Below are positions 12,359-22,962 of a DNA stretch of 64,000 bases, in pieces. The stretch is from Streblospio benedicti (Eukaryota > Annelida > Polychaeta > Spionida > Spionidae): the NCBI GenBank assembly GCA_019095985.1, contig CM032663.1, positions 38,912,733 through 38,976,732 of the forward strand, in the 5' to 3' direction. Position 1 is the stretch's first letter, and each line of letters begins with the position of its first letter. Position numbers and translations under genes: made by a program. Below the pieces are notes generated by a model that made no database searches, had not been told where the DNA came from, and saw only the letters and a list, made by a program, of their open reading frames with translations.

Positions 12359-13272
12359 GTATCACAATAGTTTTTAATCAAGGATAACACACAGTTCACA
12401 CACTAAGCTTTCAATGGCATCCGCCATCTTGATCACAGTGGTTGACGTCATTCGTCGTCACTGGGACCTCGGGAGATTCGGGTTGCGCGCCCCCCTCCCC
12501 TCTCGGGTGAGGACATTGTTCCAGATGGAAGGAAGCTGGTACCTGCCCCCCATCTCTATTTAGTGAGGGCTTGAGTTTCCTGATATTAATGGCCTCCTTC
12601 ACGCCACGTTCAAAATATTTAGGTTCTACACATAAAATGTTGGTCCCTTCGAGGCGAGACACTGTGTCCTTTACTGTCTGTGTGCAGGTGGCGAGACACC
12701 TCTGATCCAGCTGAACTGGGTCTGCGGTGTTCTAGGAACCTCGCTTTTAATGCGCGTTCAGTCTCTCCCACGTATGAGGCCTCACAATCCTGGCACTTAA
12801 TCTGGTAGACAGGTCCAATTACACGTTCTTTCTCCAGGGGGTCCTTGGGTCTCACCAGTAGCTGTCTAAGAGTGTTCACAGGTTTAAAGAACACCTGCAC
12901 ACTGTATTGGTGCATCACCCTTCTCATGTGTTCAGACACTCCTTGAATGTATGGTATCACTACCGGAGGTCTCTTGGGGCGATCCACCTGTACCACTGTA
13001 TTTTGTGCAGTCTGTCTTCCCTTCGGCTTGCTCTTTATCATCACACTTTTGGGGTATCCATTGAACCCTAACACTTTCTCCAGATGTTTCTTCTCAGATT
13101 CTTTCTCACTGGCATCACTAACCACACTCTCGGCCCTGTGGTTCAACCCGGGAATCTCCCGAGGTCCCAGTGACGACGAATGACGTCAACCACTGTGATC
13201 AAGATGGCGGATGCCATTGAAAGCTTAGTGTGTGAACTGTGTGCTATCCTTGATTAAAAACTATTGTGATAC
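12359..13272 (-). mobile_element. Penelope-like retroelement fragment with 121-bp inverted arms
   Basis: The ends 12359-12479 and 13152-13272 are inverted copies, 120 of 121 bases identical by eye (single difference near 12386). Between them, on the minus strand, lies the C-terminal part of a Penelope-like polyprotein: a linker and the GIY-YIG endonuclease. The reverse-transcriptase part is absent. The arm at 12359 is the element's 3' end; the arm at 13152 is an inverted copy of it, as in the head-to-head or tail-to-tail partial copies known for Penelope elements. The near identity of the arms points to a recent event. No target duplication was seen. It lies about 0.8 kb downstream of the receptor gene on the same strand. 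Confidence 0.85.
12411..13146 (-). pseudogene. GIY-YIG endonuclease portion of a Penelope-like element (broken)
   Basis: Minus-strand frames encode EKKHLEKVLGFNGYPKSVM, then GPVYQIKCQDCEASYVGETE with RALKARFLEHRR (the GIY-YIG core with its CxxC and the Arg/His region), then SRLEGTNILCVEPKYFERGV with KEAINIRKLKPSLNRDGG, the usual closing block of Penelope endonucleases. In the family this domain nicks target DNA for reverse transcription. The reading frame is interrupted and there is no reverse transcriptase, so this copy is inactive. Confidence 0.85.
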
Positions 13273-14076
13273 TTATATATGTTATATCCAGGATAAATGA
13301 ATTTCCATCAAAAGTTATGAAAATCGTCAGCAAAGTCTCCTTAAAGTAGAAAGACCGTGTGATGATCAAGTTAGCCTCCAGACAACCAAGGAAACCAAAA
13401 AAGAGCATCCAAATCAACAACGAAATAATCCAAAACAGGCCGGAAAAAATCAAAATCACTTTGCCAGAGAAGTGATAACTATTTTTAGCCAAATCCAGGC
13501 AGAGGTGTGTCATTTCGCCCAGGAAGACACCATCAATCGTGAAGCATCGTGAACAACCCAACTGTTGGAGCAGCTGCTTCTGTTTCTTGCTTCAATTGCT
13601 TCAGATTATAATGGCAGTGGCGGCACTTGCGGTTTCATCTGTCAACCATACATCCTCCCAGAGTAGCAAACGAAGCCACAGTTCAGCAGAAAGACTCAGA
13701 ACCAGCCAAAATTATGCCATTCTCAACCAAACCAGCCAGATCACTCCGACTTTGAGGCCAGCACACCCACGATCAACCTCGAGCTGACACTAAGCCTCTG
13801 GCGTCTTGTTGGGCATCTGGAACTACCATCGTCTGTGGGAAATCGGGAGTAATGGCCAAATTAGCTTAAAATGCATGAATTAAAGCGATTGGCATTAGCT
13901 CTGCTGCAGAGAATCCAGATAATAAATTGTACTTTTCCCAGCTTTTCTTATGCGAGCAAAAAAAATCAACTCTGCATGCGTTTAGTCTATGTATTGTAAA
14001 GACATGTTTATCTAAATATACATACATTTTTCGCTGCCACTCATATTCTTTACAAAATATATTTGAAAATAGTTTC
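13273..14076. other. Repeat-derived sequence between the Penelope piece and the receptor gene
   Basis: No gene is supported. A minus-strand open frame (13244-13561) has a hydrophobic stretch, but it starts inside the Penelope arm and its sequence resembles the TCTGGCTGGTTTGG repeat, so I do not call it. 13735-13800 read on the minus strand matches the tandem repeat at 21740-21800. The receptor's 3' untranslated region should lie at the right edge. Confidence 0.45.
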
Positions 14077-17000
14077 CTATGGTTTGGCATAGCTGTAATC
14101 TGATAAAGGTTCAATATGCTCTCCTTCATGTTTGACTGGTTCTAGATACCCTTCGCTAGATACAGGCTGGAGATATTCAGACCGGGGCTCTAGATAGTTT
14201 CCATCATTCACGGGTGTGCCATTATCGCTTTCTTGTCTTAAATCCTGTCCATCCGATGGGTTACAGCTCATGGCATCACTGTATCTACATGCCAAATAAT
14301 ACAATCATTTATTAATGTTAATAATGATATAATATTTTCAAATTCTACTATACCTGATGATGGATTCACATAATAAAATCAACTTGTCTATTTTTTATTT
14401 CAAAAGGTGCATTAGAACTTTATCAAACACAGTTTCTTTTAGTTCCTCGTAGGCTAGTTAATAGTAACTTCATTCCACTACATTTATCAGTTCTGCATGT
14501 ATCTACTAATACAGCACATGGCCATCAATATACACATCATGGGTTTATACTGTGGTAGGTTTAATATTTATAGCTCAGATAGCAGGTCTAAAGTATATAA
14601 CATATAAAACACATTATAGACGAAACAAACAATGGTGGAGGCTCTGTTCTTTACATCTTAGACCTACCCCAGTACAATTCCCATTCTACACACTAAACAA
14701 ACAGTGATTTTGGTTTACCCTTCTTTATCTTCAGTACTGCCTTTCCCTTCATTCATGGGTAGGTAGCCTGACGCGGGTTTCCTTTCGGGTGCCATCAAGC
14801 CTGCAGACCTATTTGGCAGTGGCCTGGGTGGCAGCTGGGGATTATGTGGGGGCTGCGGGGAAGTCCCTGCAGAGAGAAATCAGTCTGTGCAATTTATCTT
14901 TATCAACTAAAACAAACCTGTGATTAACTTTTAAAAGAATGGTTGCCATTTGATTGTACTGGATTTTTATTTGACCGTTGCAATTTAGATTCAAAGAGGT
15001 GTACCCTCGTCGAACCAGTTAGTTTGCTTGGTCTGTTCATCTGGTGGCCATTTACTGTATTAATTACGATCATAAAGCAACCCACAGTAACATCTTCAAG
15101 TTATACTGTGTAGTGGGCGTGCACCCCTATGCTGAAAGAACCATATCATGATGATCGCTACAGATGACTATCCTGTAATTTCCATAACGCTCTCATAAAA
15201 ATCACGCAATTCTGTTTTATTCACAGTTTATTTATCCCGTCCACCTTTTAGGATGTAAAAAGTCAATTATAATCGAATGGGATATAATTTCACGTGAATA
15301 TCATATCATTACAAATAAAACAACATATACAATGCTGGCTTTGCTATACATGTACATACGCAGCTGTTCCGATTCTGTAGCTGCAATATCAGGTCTGTCG
15401 CTTGCCTGTGTGATGTACTCATAGACGCCCGTGTCACGCTGCTGTCCACTCTCCAGATCTCGTTTGATGGAATCTAAGGACTGAGGAGCAGCATCAGCCT
15501 ACCATAATTACAAAATTATATTTTATTCGTCTGGGGCGTGAAAAGGGAAAATACTATGTGTTTGTATGTGGATATGCATGACCGACAGTAGTATATCCTC
15601 TGGGTCTGGGGGAGAAGACTTCGGTCAACTTGGTTTTTCATACATGTATAAAATAATGATCGTTTAACAAACAAAACCGATCTATGTGTTGTAATGTAAT
15701 GTATTAATGGTCCAACGGTCTTCCGTTACCATTAGACTTACATTTAGTATATTTCAAGCAATCATATGCAATGGGTACAGATGCATACATGTATTCTGAA
15801 CTAGTATCCACTTCTAACTAAAAAATGCAACACAACTGTATTAAAAGTTTTTTTGTTATGAAAACAAAATGATACCCACTTGCTCTTCCGCACCCATCCC
15901 ACTCCGGAGTACTATATTAACTCTCCTTATAGGCATAACACAAAAATGAATATGATATAAATTTGGAAGTGGCTAGGGAGCCGACGTCGGCTCCCTAGCC
16001 AACCCACTGTGGGTAGGCTAGGGAGTTTTGTCATTCCAGCCTACCCCTCAGTGTGTAAGCTAGGGAGCCGACGGAAATATCTATAATAGTAGTGTAACAG
16101 CTTACCACTTTATAAGACATATATGAAGATAAGATTTTCCTGTTATCCTATAATAAATGTTTTGGTTACAACATAGACAACCACTTTTTATGCATACATG
16201 ATATTTGCATAAAACATTAAAGATGGTTATTTTGAGAGGCTAAATTGAGTATGCCTGATAAATTTATTTCAATTAAATTGTACTTCGTACACATGTATAT
16301 GTCAGGAGTATTCATATCTTTGAATTAAAGCACTAGGCATACATTTTTGTGTATTAGTTTATCCCTTTAATAAGAAATATATGATGATTATATCATCCTG
16401 TTATCCTATATTGAATGATTATATTATCCTGTTATCCTATATTGAATGATTTAGTTTCATCATATTAGTTATATGTATGTATTACGTGATATTTGTGCAA
16501 AACTATGATTTTCACAATACTGATAAAAGATGATTAAGTGTGCCTAATTTGAATATGTATTCCTAAGATATTTCTTTGAATGAAATTGTACTTAGTAGCT
16601 AAGTATATGTCTAAAGTACATGTATTCATATAATTAAATTCAAGGACTATGCATACATTGTTTTGTCCACTGTAACTAAATTGAATAGTTAGGTGAATGT
16701 CTTAACCAGTTGACCAATCAGGTTATTTGTTAGCTGAGAATGATTTATTTACTAGGAATTTAAGGAGTGTTGCAAGAAGTGTCAGTTCAGTTGTTAAAAA
16801 AGACATGTATATCTTCTTAATACTTCATTGAATATTGACATTCAAAAATCATTACACACAAAGATTCCATATTTCAAATTATGCTTAATCTTGTTCATAC
16901 TAATACATGGATGTAACTGTGAATTAAACTTTCAATAATATGATATTGCTAAGCCATTTCATCATATTTTTCTTTTCTACTAAAATCAACATTTTCTTCA

Positions 17001-20000
17001 TCCATGCAGGCATTAGTCAGCACATTTTCCTCATATATCATTCCTGATTCCAGTATGCTACCTGTTAACACATTCTCAACATAACCATACAGTTTTCTTG
17101 CAGAAAGGTGTTTGCTTACTTAATTTTGATTGTTTTCTTGGGAGTCCTACTTACAACACTTCACAAGTTCCCAGCAATTAAAATGTTCTCAGCAAACGAA
17201 TAACCTAATTGATTAACTAGTTAAGACATTCATGAACCTAAGTGACCTTTAATCAATTTAGTTACAAAGGACAAAACAAAATGTATGCATAATGCTTGAA
17301 TTCAACAACATGTATATGAATACTTCTGACATAAACTTATGTACTAAGTACGATTTCATTGAAAGAAAGTTATTAGTATTACTCAAATTAGGATTTCCAC
17401 ATAACCATCTTAAGCAGTATGAATAATCAAAATTCATCTGTTATTCAATATCATGTATGCATAAAAAGTGGTTGACTATAATTTAACAAAAACATTCAAT
17501 ATAGGAAAACAGAAAAATGTAATCTTCATGCATTTCTTGTAAAAGTGGTAAGCTAATACACTCTACTATTATAGATATTTCCGTCGGCTCCCTAGCTCAC
17601 ACATTGAGGGTAGGCTAGGGAGCCGACAAATGTCGGCTCCCTAGCCTACCCACAGTGGGTTGGCTAGGGAGCCGACGTCGGCTCCCTAGCCACTTCCTAT
17701 AAATTTTGGTACAAATTCTTATATTTCACTCTTCACCTCCACAATCTCATTCACTACGGTACAAGTACAGCTCCAATCAGGGCCTTGGCCCATCGTGATT
17801 GTGTTATGTGTAGATTTTGGTAGCATTAAATTTACCTGGACAATTGGACTAGATTGTGGAGTATATTGTTGCAGATGCTGATAATTATGGCTGTATGCTT
17901 CCCCAACCTGAAAACAAATATTTCAATATTTCAATACAATGTTTTTGTCATTTACAGCATTTAACGGGTATGATAACATAACAACTTACAGACATACATG
18001 TTTATAAACTTAGAAGGTAGTTTTTGATTGGGAAAAAGTTGTGCTATTTGGAATTCTTTAAAGCAAGTGTCCTTTACAGATGTGTTGAACATTGTGTATG
18101 TTTTCAACTGTGTATTATTATATTAACTACACACATACCTGGTCATAGGCTGGTGGTTGGTTTGCACTATACGGTGGTACCACCTGTACTCCAGACATGA
18201 CAACTCCATCTTGTTGCGTCTTCTGTCTTCGCTCACGACAACCCCTGGAAGCATGTTTTAAGCAATTTTATTCACACGAAAGAACATTGAATGGGTGTAT
18301 TCTAGTGCTGGTAACATTACCCCAAACGATACCTCCGGGCTAGTTAGACAATACCAAATTATATAGTATAAAATATTTAAATCTATAGTACAATACAATG
18401 AATACATCCAAACACAATCACCTGTAGCAGCAGATTCCAATGGCGATTCCACACCCTATACAACACAGTGTCAGCAAGATGGGAATAGCTACTACCACGG
18501 CAACTGGAATAAAAACAACGGGTGTCAAGTGGGTAAGGCAATCAGCATGGTAACTAATTCATCTAGTAATTGAAAATGGACATTTGTACACCATTGTAAC
18601 TTAAACAGAAATCATGTACTACAGCACAGGATCGGTAACAACCTCCGTTGAAATGACAGGACTTTTAGTTCTATTAGCATGGCCAAATTTGTACTCTACA
18701 CATGCGCTATCTCACTTCAAGCACTTGGTGAATTACTACCACAGCACATATAAGCACTGATAAGTGTTCGTGAGTTCGCCTCCCAGTAGAGGCTGACTGG
18801 GTGATAATTGCCACAAATAAAACACGTAGGGAAAGAATCCTCGAATAACAATGCTTACACCCTTGGTTGGTGTAATCGTTTCATGGGACCATTTTTATTG
18901 CTGTCATTAATTAGCATTTGTTAAGAGACCATTTTTGTATTGTGCTTATGGCATGGCAAGTACTTAAATCTTATATACACACAACTCTAACAACTGCATG
19001 ATTATTGTATTACATTTGATTGAGCGTTAGTCTTACGAATTGTTTTTTTTTTCGCGTTTACAGAATTTACAAAAATGTAGGTAAATGTGAGGGGTTTGAA
19101 AAATTCAATGGAGCTTGGAAAAAGGCCTTTGATAAAAAAAAATGAATGAGGGAATAAGACACAAAAAAACAAGGGATGTGGGATTTCTTAACCCCTTATG
19201 AACCCCCCTGTAATGTCCTAAACCACATTTGTAAACTGCCATACCATACTTAAATTACGCACATATGTATTATTGGTAATTATTGTTATGGTTTATATAT
19301 GAAAGGCCTCTTTAATGCTGAAACACTTTACTATTTTGTTTCTATTAATAAACTCAAGGATTGGGTTTGGTTGATATTTGATATTAAAATGGCATAGAAC
19401 GTTAAAACACTATACATGTACCACAAATCAGACCATATGCTACGTGTAGGCTTCATGATATCACTGATATTAATTACAAAAGCACAGTGATTTTCAAAAG
19501 TGAAAACAGTTGTTATCGTTTTGATATCGGTTATTGTATGTCTTTTAATGCGAAGATCGTATACATTTCAATGAATACAATGCAATACCTAGATTGACAC
19601 TATTATTGCTGTCAAAACCAATGGCTGTAGATTCTGTTATGGACACAACAGGAATAGGCTGTGATGTGGTACTGCTTGTTGAAGTTGTCGACGTTGAAGT
19701 TGTCGACACATCTGAAAGTAACATTAGAATATACAGAAGGCATAATCCGATGACAATCTGTTCTTGATACACTAGCTAGAGCCTCTAAGTAAGATCTTCT
19801 CTATAATTACTTAAAAGAGGTTCATAGCATAGGAATTTCATGGTATAAAGAGTTCCCAATCGCAACTCGAACAACAGCATGGTTTTATATACCCAATTGA
19901 CACTTAGAACAATAATCTTTCAGCAGGGTTACTACTTCAACTAATCTATATGATTTGGGTGTATGCAACTAATTAGTAAGTATAGTAGATGGCTACAATT

Positions 20001-20211
20001 CATCCCTCGGTAAACCGTTGGTGCTGTCTTTTATACTGAATATTGCAAATTGAAATGAAATTTACTCTGGCCAACATTGTATATATGTATCTTAATGGTT
20101 TACCTGTTTGTCTGGGTTCAGCATATTGCGGGTCTGCTGGGCCTGAAATTATCATTACAAACAATCAGAAGACATATAACAGGATGATCTATTTTGATGA
20201 TGTTACACAAA

Positions 20212-20273
<62 letters not shown>

Positions 20274-22777
20274 ACATATATACATTATTTCATTGTCATC
20301 CTCACCATAAAATAAAAAGCGTCCCCAGGGGAGACCAAACCATTGTTTAAAATCGACCAAATAATGGTCTAGAATGGACCCAATTATGGACCAGGGTCCA
20401 TTTGGTCCATTGTGTAAGATGTTAAAAGAAGTACTTGTAGAATGGTAACCGTAAAAAATCGACCGAATAATGGTCCTGAATGAACCCAAATATGGACTAG
20501 GGAATGGACCCAAATATGTTGTAGAATATGTTGAAAGAATTACTTGTAGAAGGGCAACAGTAAAATATCGACCAAATAATGGTCCAGAATGGACACAAAT
20601 ACAGGGAATGGACCCAAATATGGACCATTTGGGTCCATGTGGAATATGCTGAAAAAAGGACCGTTTTGGTTCCTGTAGACTGCAATAAGTCATGATAGAG
20701 GCATCAGTAAGAAATGGAACAAATAATGGTCCAAAATAGACCCAAATATGGACCGTTTGGGCCCATGTGAAATAGGCTTCATTTAGTCACCATTTCCAAC
20801 CGACATGCCACATTTTAGCATTCTAGGTCAAACAATGCGACCTGTAGAGGGGTAACGGTAAGATATGGACCAAATAATGACCCGAAATGGGGCCATGTGA
20901 AATAGGGCTCTTGTGGTGACCACTTACAATCGACATGCCAAATTTGAGTATCCTGGCTCAAACGATCCGACCTGTAGAGGGGTAACGAACCGGATAGACG
21001 ATATCATTGTCATCCTCACTACAAAACATGGTCATGACTTGCAATGGTGTGGGCAACTCACATGATACGATCCTGCCACTGGTGGCCTTTTTTTCTGCAG
21101 AGACCCAGACGTCCTTTTCCGCATTGCGGCCATAACATTGCCGTAGCCGTATGTCGCTGTATTGTGACGTGTAGAAGCTGTAAAGCAAGGTAATGGATTT
21201 CAGTTTTCTGTGTTGGTATCCGCCATGGTTTCAAAATAAACAACACGATTGTTTGTCTGAGTTCAGTCTTGAGTTCAGTGATGAGTTGTTGTTACACGCA
21301 TATTTATTGAAAAGGAACATCACCGTGCTTGTATTAAATTATCGAATAACATTGAACATTGAACATTGATTTAATCTGCTTATACAAGAAGCATTGTGTT
21401 TTGCTGAGATAACATTTGAAAATATATTCTATCTTGATAAATATACAAGAAATCCACATACGTGTATGCCACACAGCCCTTAGTTACACTACATGCGTTT
21501 TCACAGCTTTTAACATCGTCTTGAATGCCGAGTTTAAAGATGTCTTCCAACGTCTCATGTTGCTGCTGTTGCGTTTGAGAAAGCAAACCAATGGCATCAA
21601 TACCAGGGACAGTTTCCCAGCATGTGGTGGGGTCCCCATAGCCTGAAATTATAGTCAAATGATATAACCCCCAAATTCACAGAAAGGATGTTAGCTCTAT
21701 TTGCTCCAGAAGACGCCAGATTTGTCATTTCAGGCTAAATCGTGGGTGGTCTGAACCCAAATTTGGAGTTATCTGGCTGGTTTGGGGGGGGGGGGGTAGT
21801 ATACTTTTTGGGAGTTCTGGCTAAAAGACGGTATTCCCTCTCCTTGGAAATAATTTGTGTGTTTATGGCCTAGGACAAAGAATTCTTAATCTGCTAATCT
21901 AGACTATCTGCTTGCATCTCAGAGTCTTCTGGGGGGGGGGCGTGTATCTCGAGCTCATTTGGAGGGACTTGGTTGTTCTGCCTTTAGATCTGAAGATATC
22001 CGGCTGATTCATTAGTTATTGTAAGGAACAGCCTGTGTGTGGCCGGTTCTGGCCTAAAAATGTTATCAACTCTCCTAAGAAGTCATTTGCGAGTTTTCGG
22101 CGTATGACAAATGACTGTTGATCTTCTATAAACTAGTTAGACCATCTGCTTGTCATTCCGAATCTCTTGTTTTAGTAGGTGTGCTTCGTGGTTAGTACGA
22201 CGTGTTGCATCGGTATCTGTAATTAAAGGTTTCAAACTTCCTTTTATGGGAAGACACAAGGCACCAATGATAATTATCACGCGTGAGTCATCACAGGAAA
22301 GCATAAAAGTTATTGCATTTACCTTGTATCCTGTATGCATTGTATGGTTTACTTGTATTTGTATTTTTTCCAGATACTTTGTGATCAAATTGAATCAAAC
22401 TACATGTATTCGACTAAATTTATTCGAATTTCGAGACAGCAGGCTCCTTTTCAAAAAACAACTAAATCGCACAAAAACACAAATACAAATAAAATAACAG
22501 TAATTGTTTTCTTCGTGTATTTTGTGTATGATGAGAGCTAGGATCTTTTAGTCTTGCATTTATTAACCGTTTGTTGTTTGTTAAATTTGCAAAATGTAAC
22601 TTAACATAGCTCGATATTCTGATAACTCGATATTAGTAAATGACTGCCTTCAACGTCAAGCTAACTGGATCTGAGACTATTTCTAAATATGTATAAATTT
22701 TTTAAGTATCTGCAAAATTGTTTACCTTCAGCGTGGTGGTTTATTAGCAGAAATGCAAGTATAACTGCAAACATCAT
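14077..22777 (-). CDS. Type I membrane receptor: apple/PAN-like domain, Ser/Thr stem, tail with SH2/SH3/WW docking motifs
   Basis: Eleven coding exons: 22777-22726, 21642-21462, 21177-21062, 20142-20104, 19711-19589, 18503-18422, 18244-18139, 17907-17836, 15498-15360, 14866-14719, 14284-14077. They total 1,266 nt in one frame, 421 residues. Residues 1-17: signal peptide. Residues 18-129: six cysteines (25, 64, 68, 74, 92, 117) in an apple/PAN-like pattern with SCENACSVTKGCVAYTFYTS. Residues 130-170: Ser/Thr-rich stem with one N-glycosylation site (N165). Residues 171-196: membrane segment rich in Cys. The tail has PPAY (228-231, WW-domain type), a PxxPxR SH3 ligand (313-318), YLPM (338-341, PI3K-type) and YLEP, YLQP, YLEP (383, 390, 399; YxxP, Crk/Nck-type). 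I infer a phosphotyrosine-signalling receptor; the ligand is unknown. An acceptor at 22805 shows a 5' untranslated exon. Intron 8 carries a foldback transposon; intron 3 carries tandem and CTG/CCG repeats. Confidence 0.87.
15965..17697. mobile_element. Foldback DNA transposon with long inverted arms and a 9-bp target duplication (MULE-like)
   Basis: The element begins GGAAGTGGCTAGGGAGCCGA and ends with the reverse complement. It is flanked by perfect 9-bp direct repeats TATAAATTT (15956-15964 and 17698-17706). The arms run about 820 bp on the left and 560 bp on the right; the left arm is longer because a unit of about 300 bp is present twice (16104-16365 and 16365-16672) but once on the right. 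Each end holds a perfect 30-bp palindrome (15971-16000, 17662-17691). No transposase is present, so it is non-autonomous. A 9-bp duplication with long arms fits the Mutator/MULE superfamily; Merlin (8-9 bp) is the alternative. It sits in intron 8 of the receptor gene. The loop (about 16790-17135) carries a small open frame. Confidence 0.85.
16949..17119 (-). CDS. Small receptor-tail-like open frame in the transposon loop
   Basis: A 56-codon frame ends in TAG. It contains KLYGYVENVLTGSILESG, MIYEENVLTNACMDEENV and DFSRKEKYDEMA. YVEN and YEEN are pYxN (Grb2-type) motifs within an imperfect internal repeat (YVENVLTG, YEENVLTN, DEENVDFS); YDEM is pYxxM-like. This is unlike random A+T-rich translation and resembles the end of a receptor tail. 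It lies on the same strand as the receptor gene. Two readings are possible: a host exon fragment captured by the transposon (as in Pack-MULEs), or an alternative last exon. For the second, the acceptor-like ttctgcaag at about 17100 would join in frame after exon 6 (the membrane exon, which ends in phase 2) but not after exon 8. Confidence 0.45.
   Translation of the reverse strand, partial: VSKHLSARKLYGYVENVLTGSILESGMIYEENVLTNACMDEENVDFSRKEKYDEMA
19080..19215. repeat. GATGTGGGAT-type degenerate repeat, copy in receptor intron 5
   Basis: Contains ggggtttgaaaa, ggaaaaaggcctttgat, gggatgtgggatttcttaac and aacccccctgtaat, in the order also seen (reverse-complemented) near 5840-5885 and in part at 26800-26940. 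Confidence 0.45.
20214..20270. repeat. (CTG)10(CCG)9 compound trinucleotide repeat
   Basis: Ten perfect CTG units (20214-20243) are followed directly by nine perfect CCG units (20244-20270). In the sense of the receptor transcript this is (CGG)9(CAG)10, within intron 3, about 110 bp upstream (gene sense) of the 39-nt exon 4. Confidence 0.97.
20355..20987. repeat. Five-unit degenerate tandem repeat (106-151 bp period)
   Basis: Units start with gaccaaataatggtc or variants at about 20355, 20461, 20570, 20717 and 20868. The first two spacings are 106 and 109 bp, the later two about 147 and 151 bp. Each has aatggacccaaatatggacc-like text; the later units end with gacctgtagaggggtaacg. Local inverted pairs such as tggacc...gggtcca occur in most units. 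It lies in intron 3 of the receptor gene. Confidence 0.85.
21690..22240. repeat. Two-unit degenerate tandem repeat, period about 235 bp
   Basis: Matching landmarks recur: ttctggctaaaag (21815) with ttctggcctaaaa (22048), and gactatctgcttg (about 21902) with gaccatctgcttg (about 22138). G-runs interrupt the first unit. The part atcgtgggtggtctg...atctggctggtttgg (21740-21790) also matches 13735-13800 on the minus strand. It lies in intron 1 of the receptor gene. Confidence 0.65.
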
Positions 22778-22962
22778 TTTGAGATCTTCAAGAAAAGCTC
22801 CAATCTAAAAGAAAAACATATCAAGATACAATGAAAGTAAAGGGTAATATCTCTGAAACAGTCTTTATAATTATTCAAAGATAAAGTATGCGACAACTCA
22901 ATGATAAAGTAATCACATACCTTGATAATTAGCAGTGAAATCTTGTAATGTTGCGTTTTATA
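22778..22962 (-). promoter_or_regulatory. 5' untranslated exon borders and possible TATA box of the receptor gene
   Basis: On the minus strand a good acceptor (ttttcttttag) ends at 22805, so the first coding exon starts at 22804. Upstream, ATCAAG|GTATGT gives a donor at 22921/22920. TATAAAA lies at 22956-22962, about 35-40 bp before that donor. If real, the first exon would be very short, so another start site is possible. Confidence 0.3.

Noticed and set aside
13244-13561. Minus-strand 105-codon frame with a hydrophobic, membrane-like stretch
   Set aside because: It begins inside the Penelope arm region, has no splice or start context, and its hydrophobicity comes from a TTTGG/CTGG-rich repeat also seen at 13735-13800.
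20118-20693. Minus-strand 191-codon frame, the longest open frame in the window
   Set aside because: It is made of the tandem repeat and the CTG/CCG tract (poly-Arg and poly-Gln); no protein family signal.
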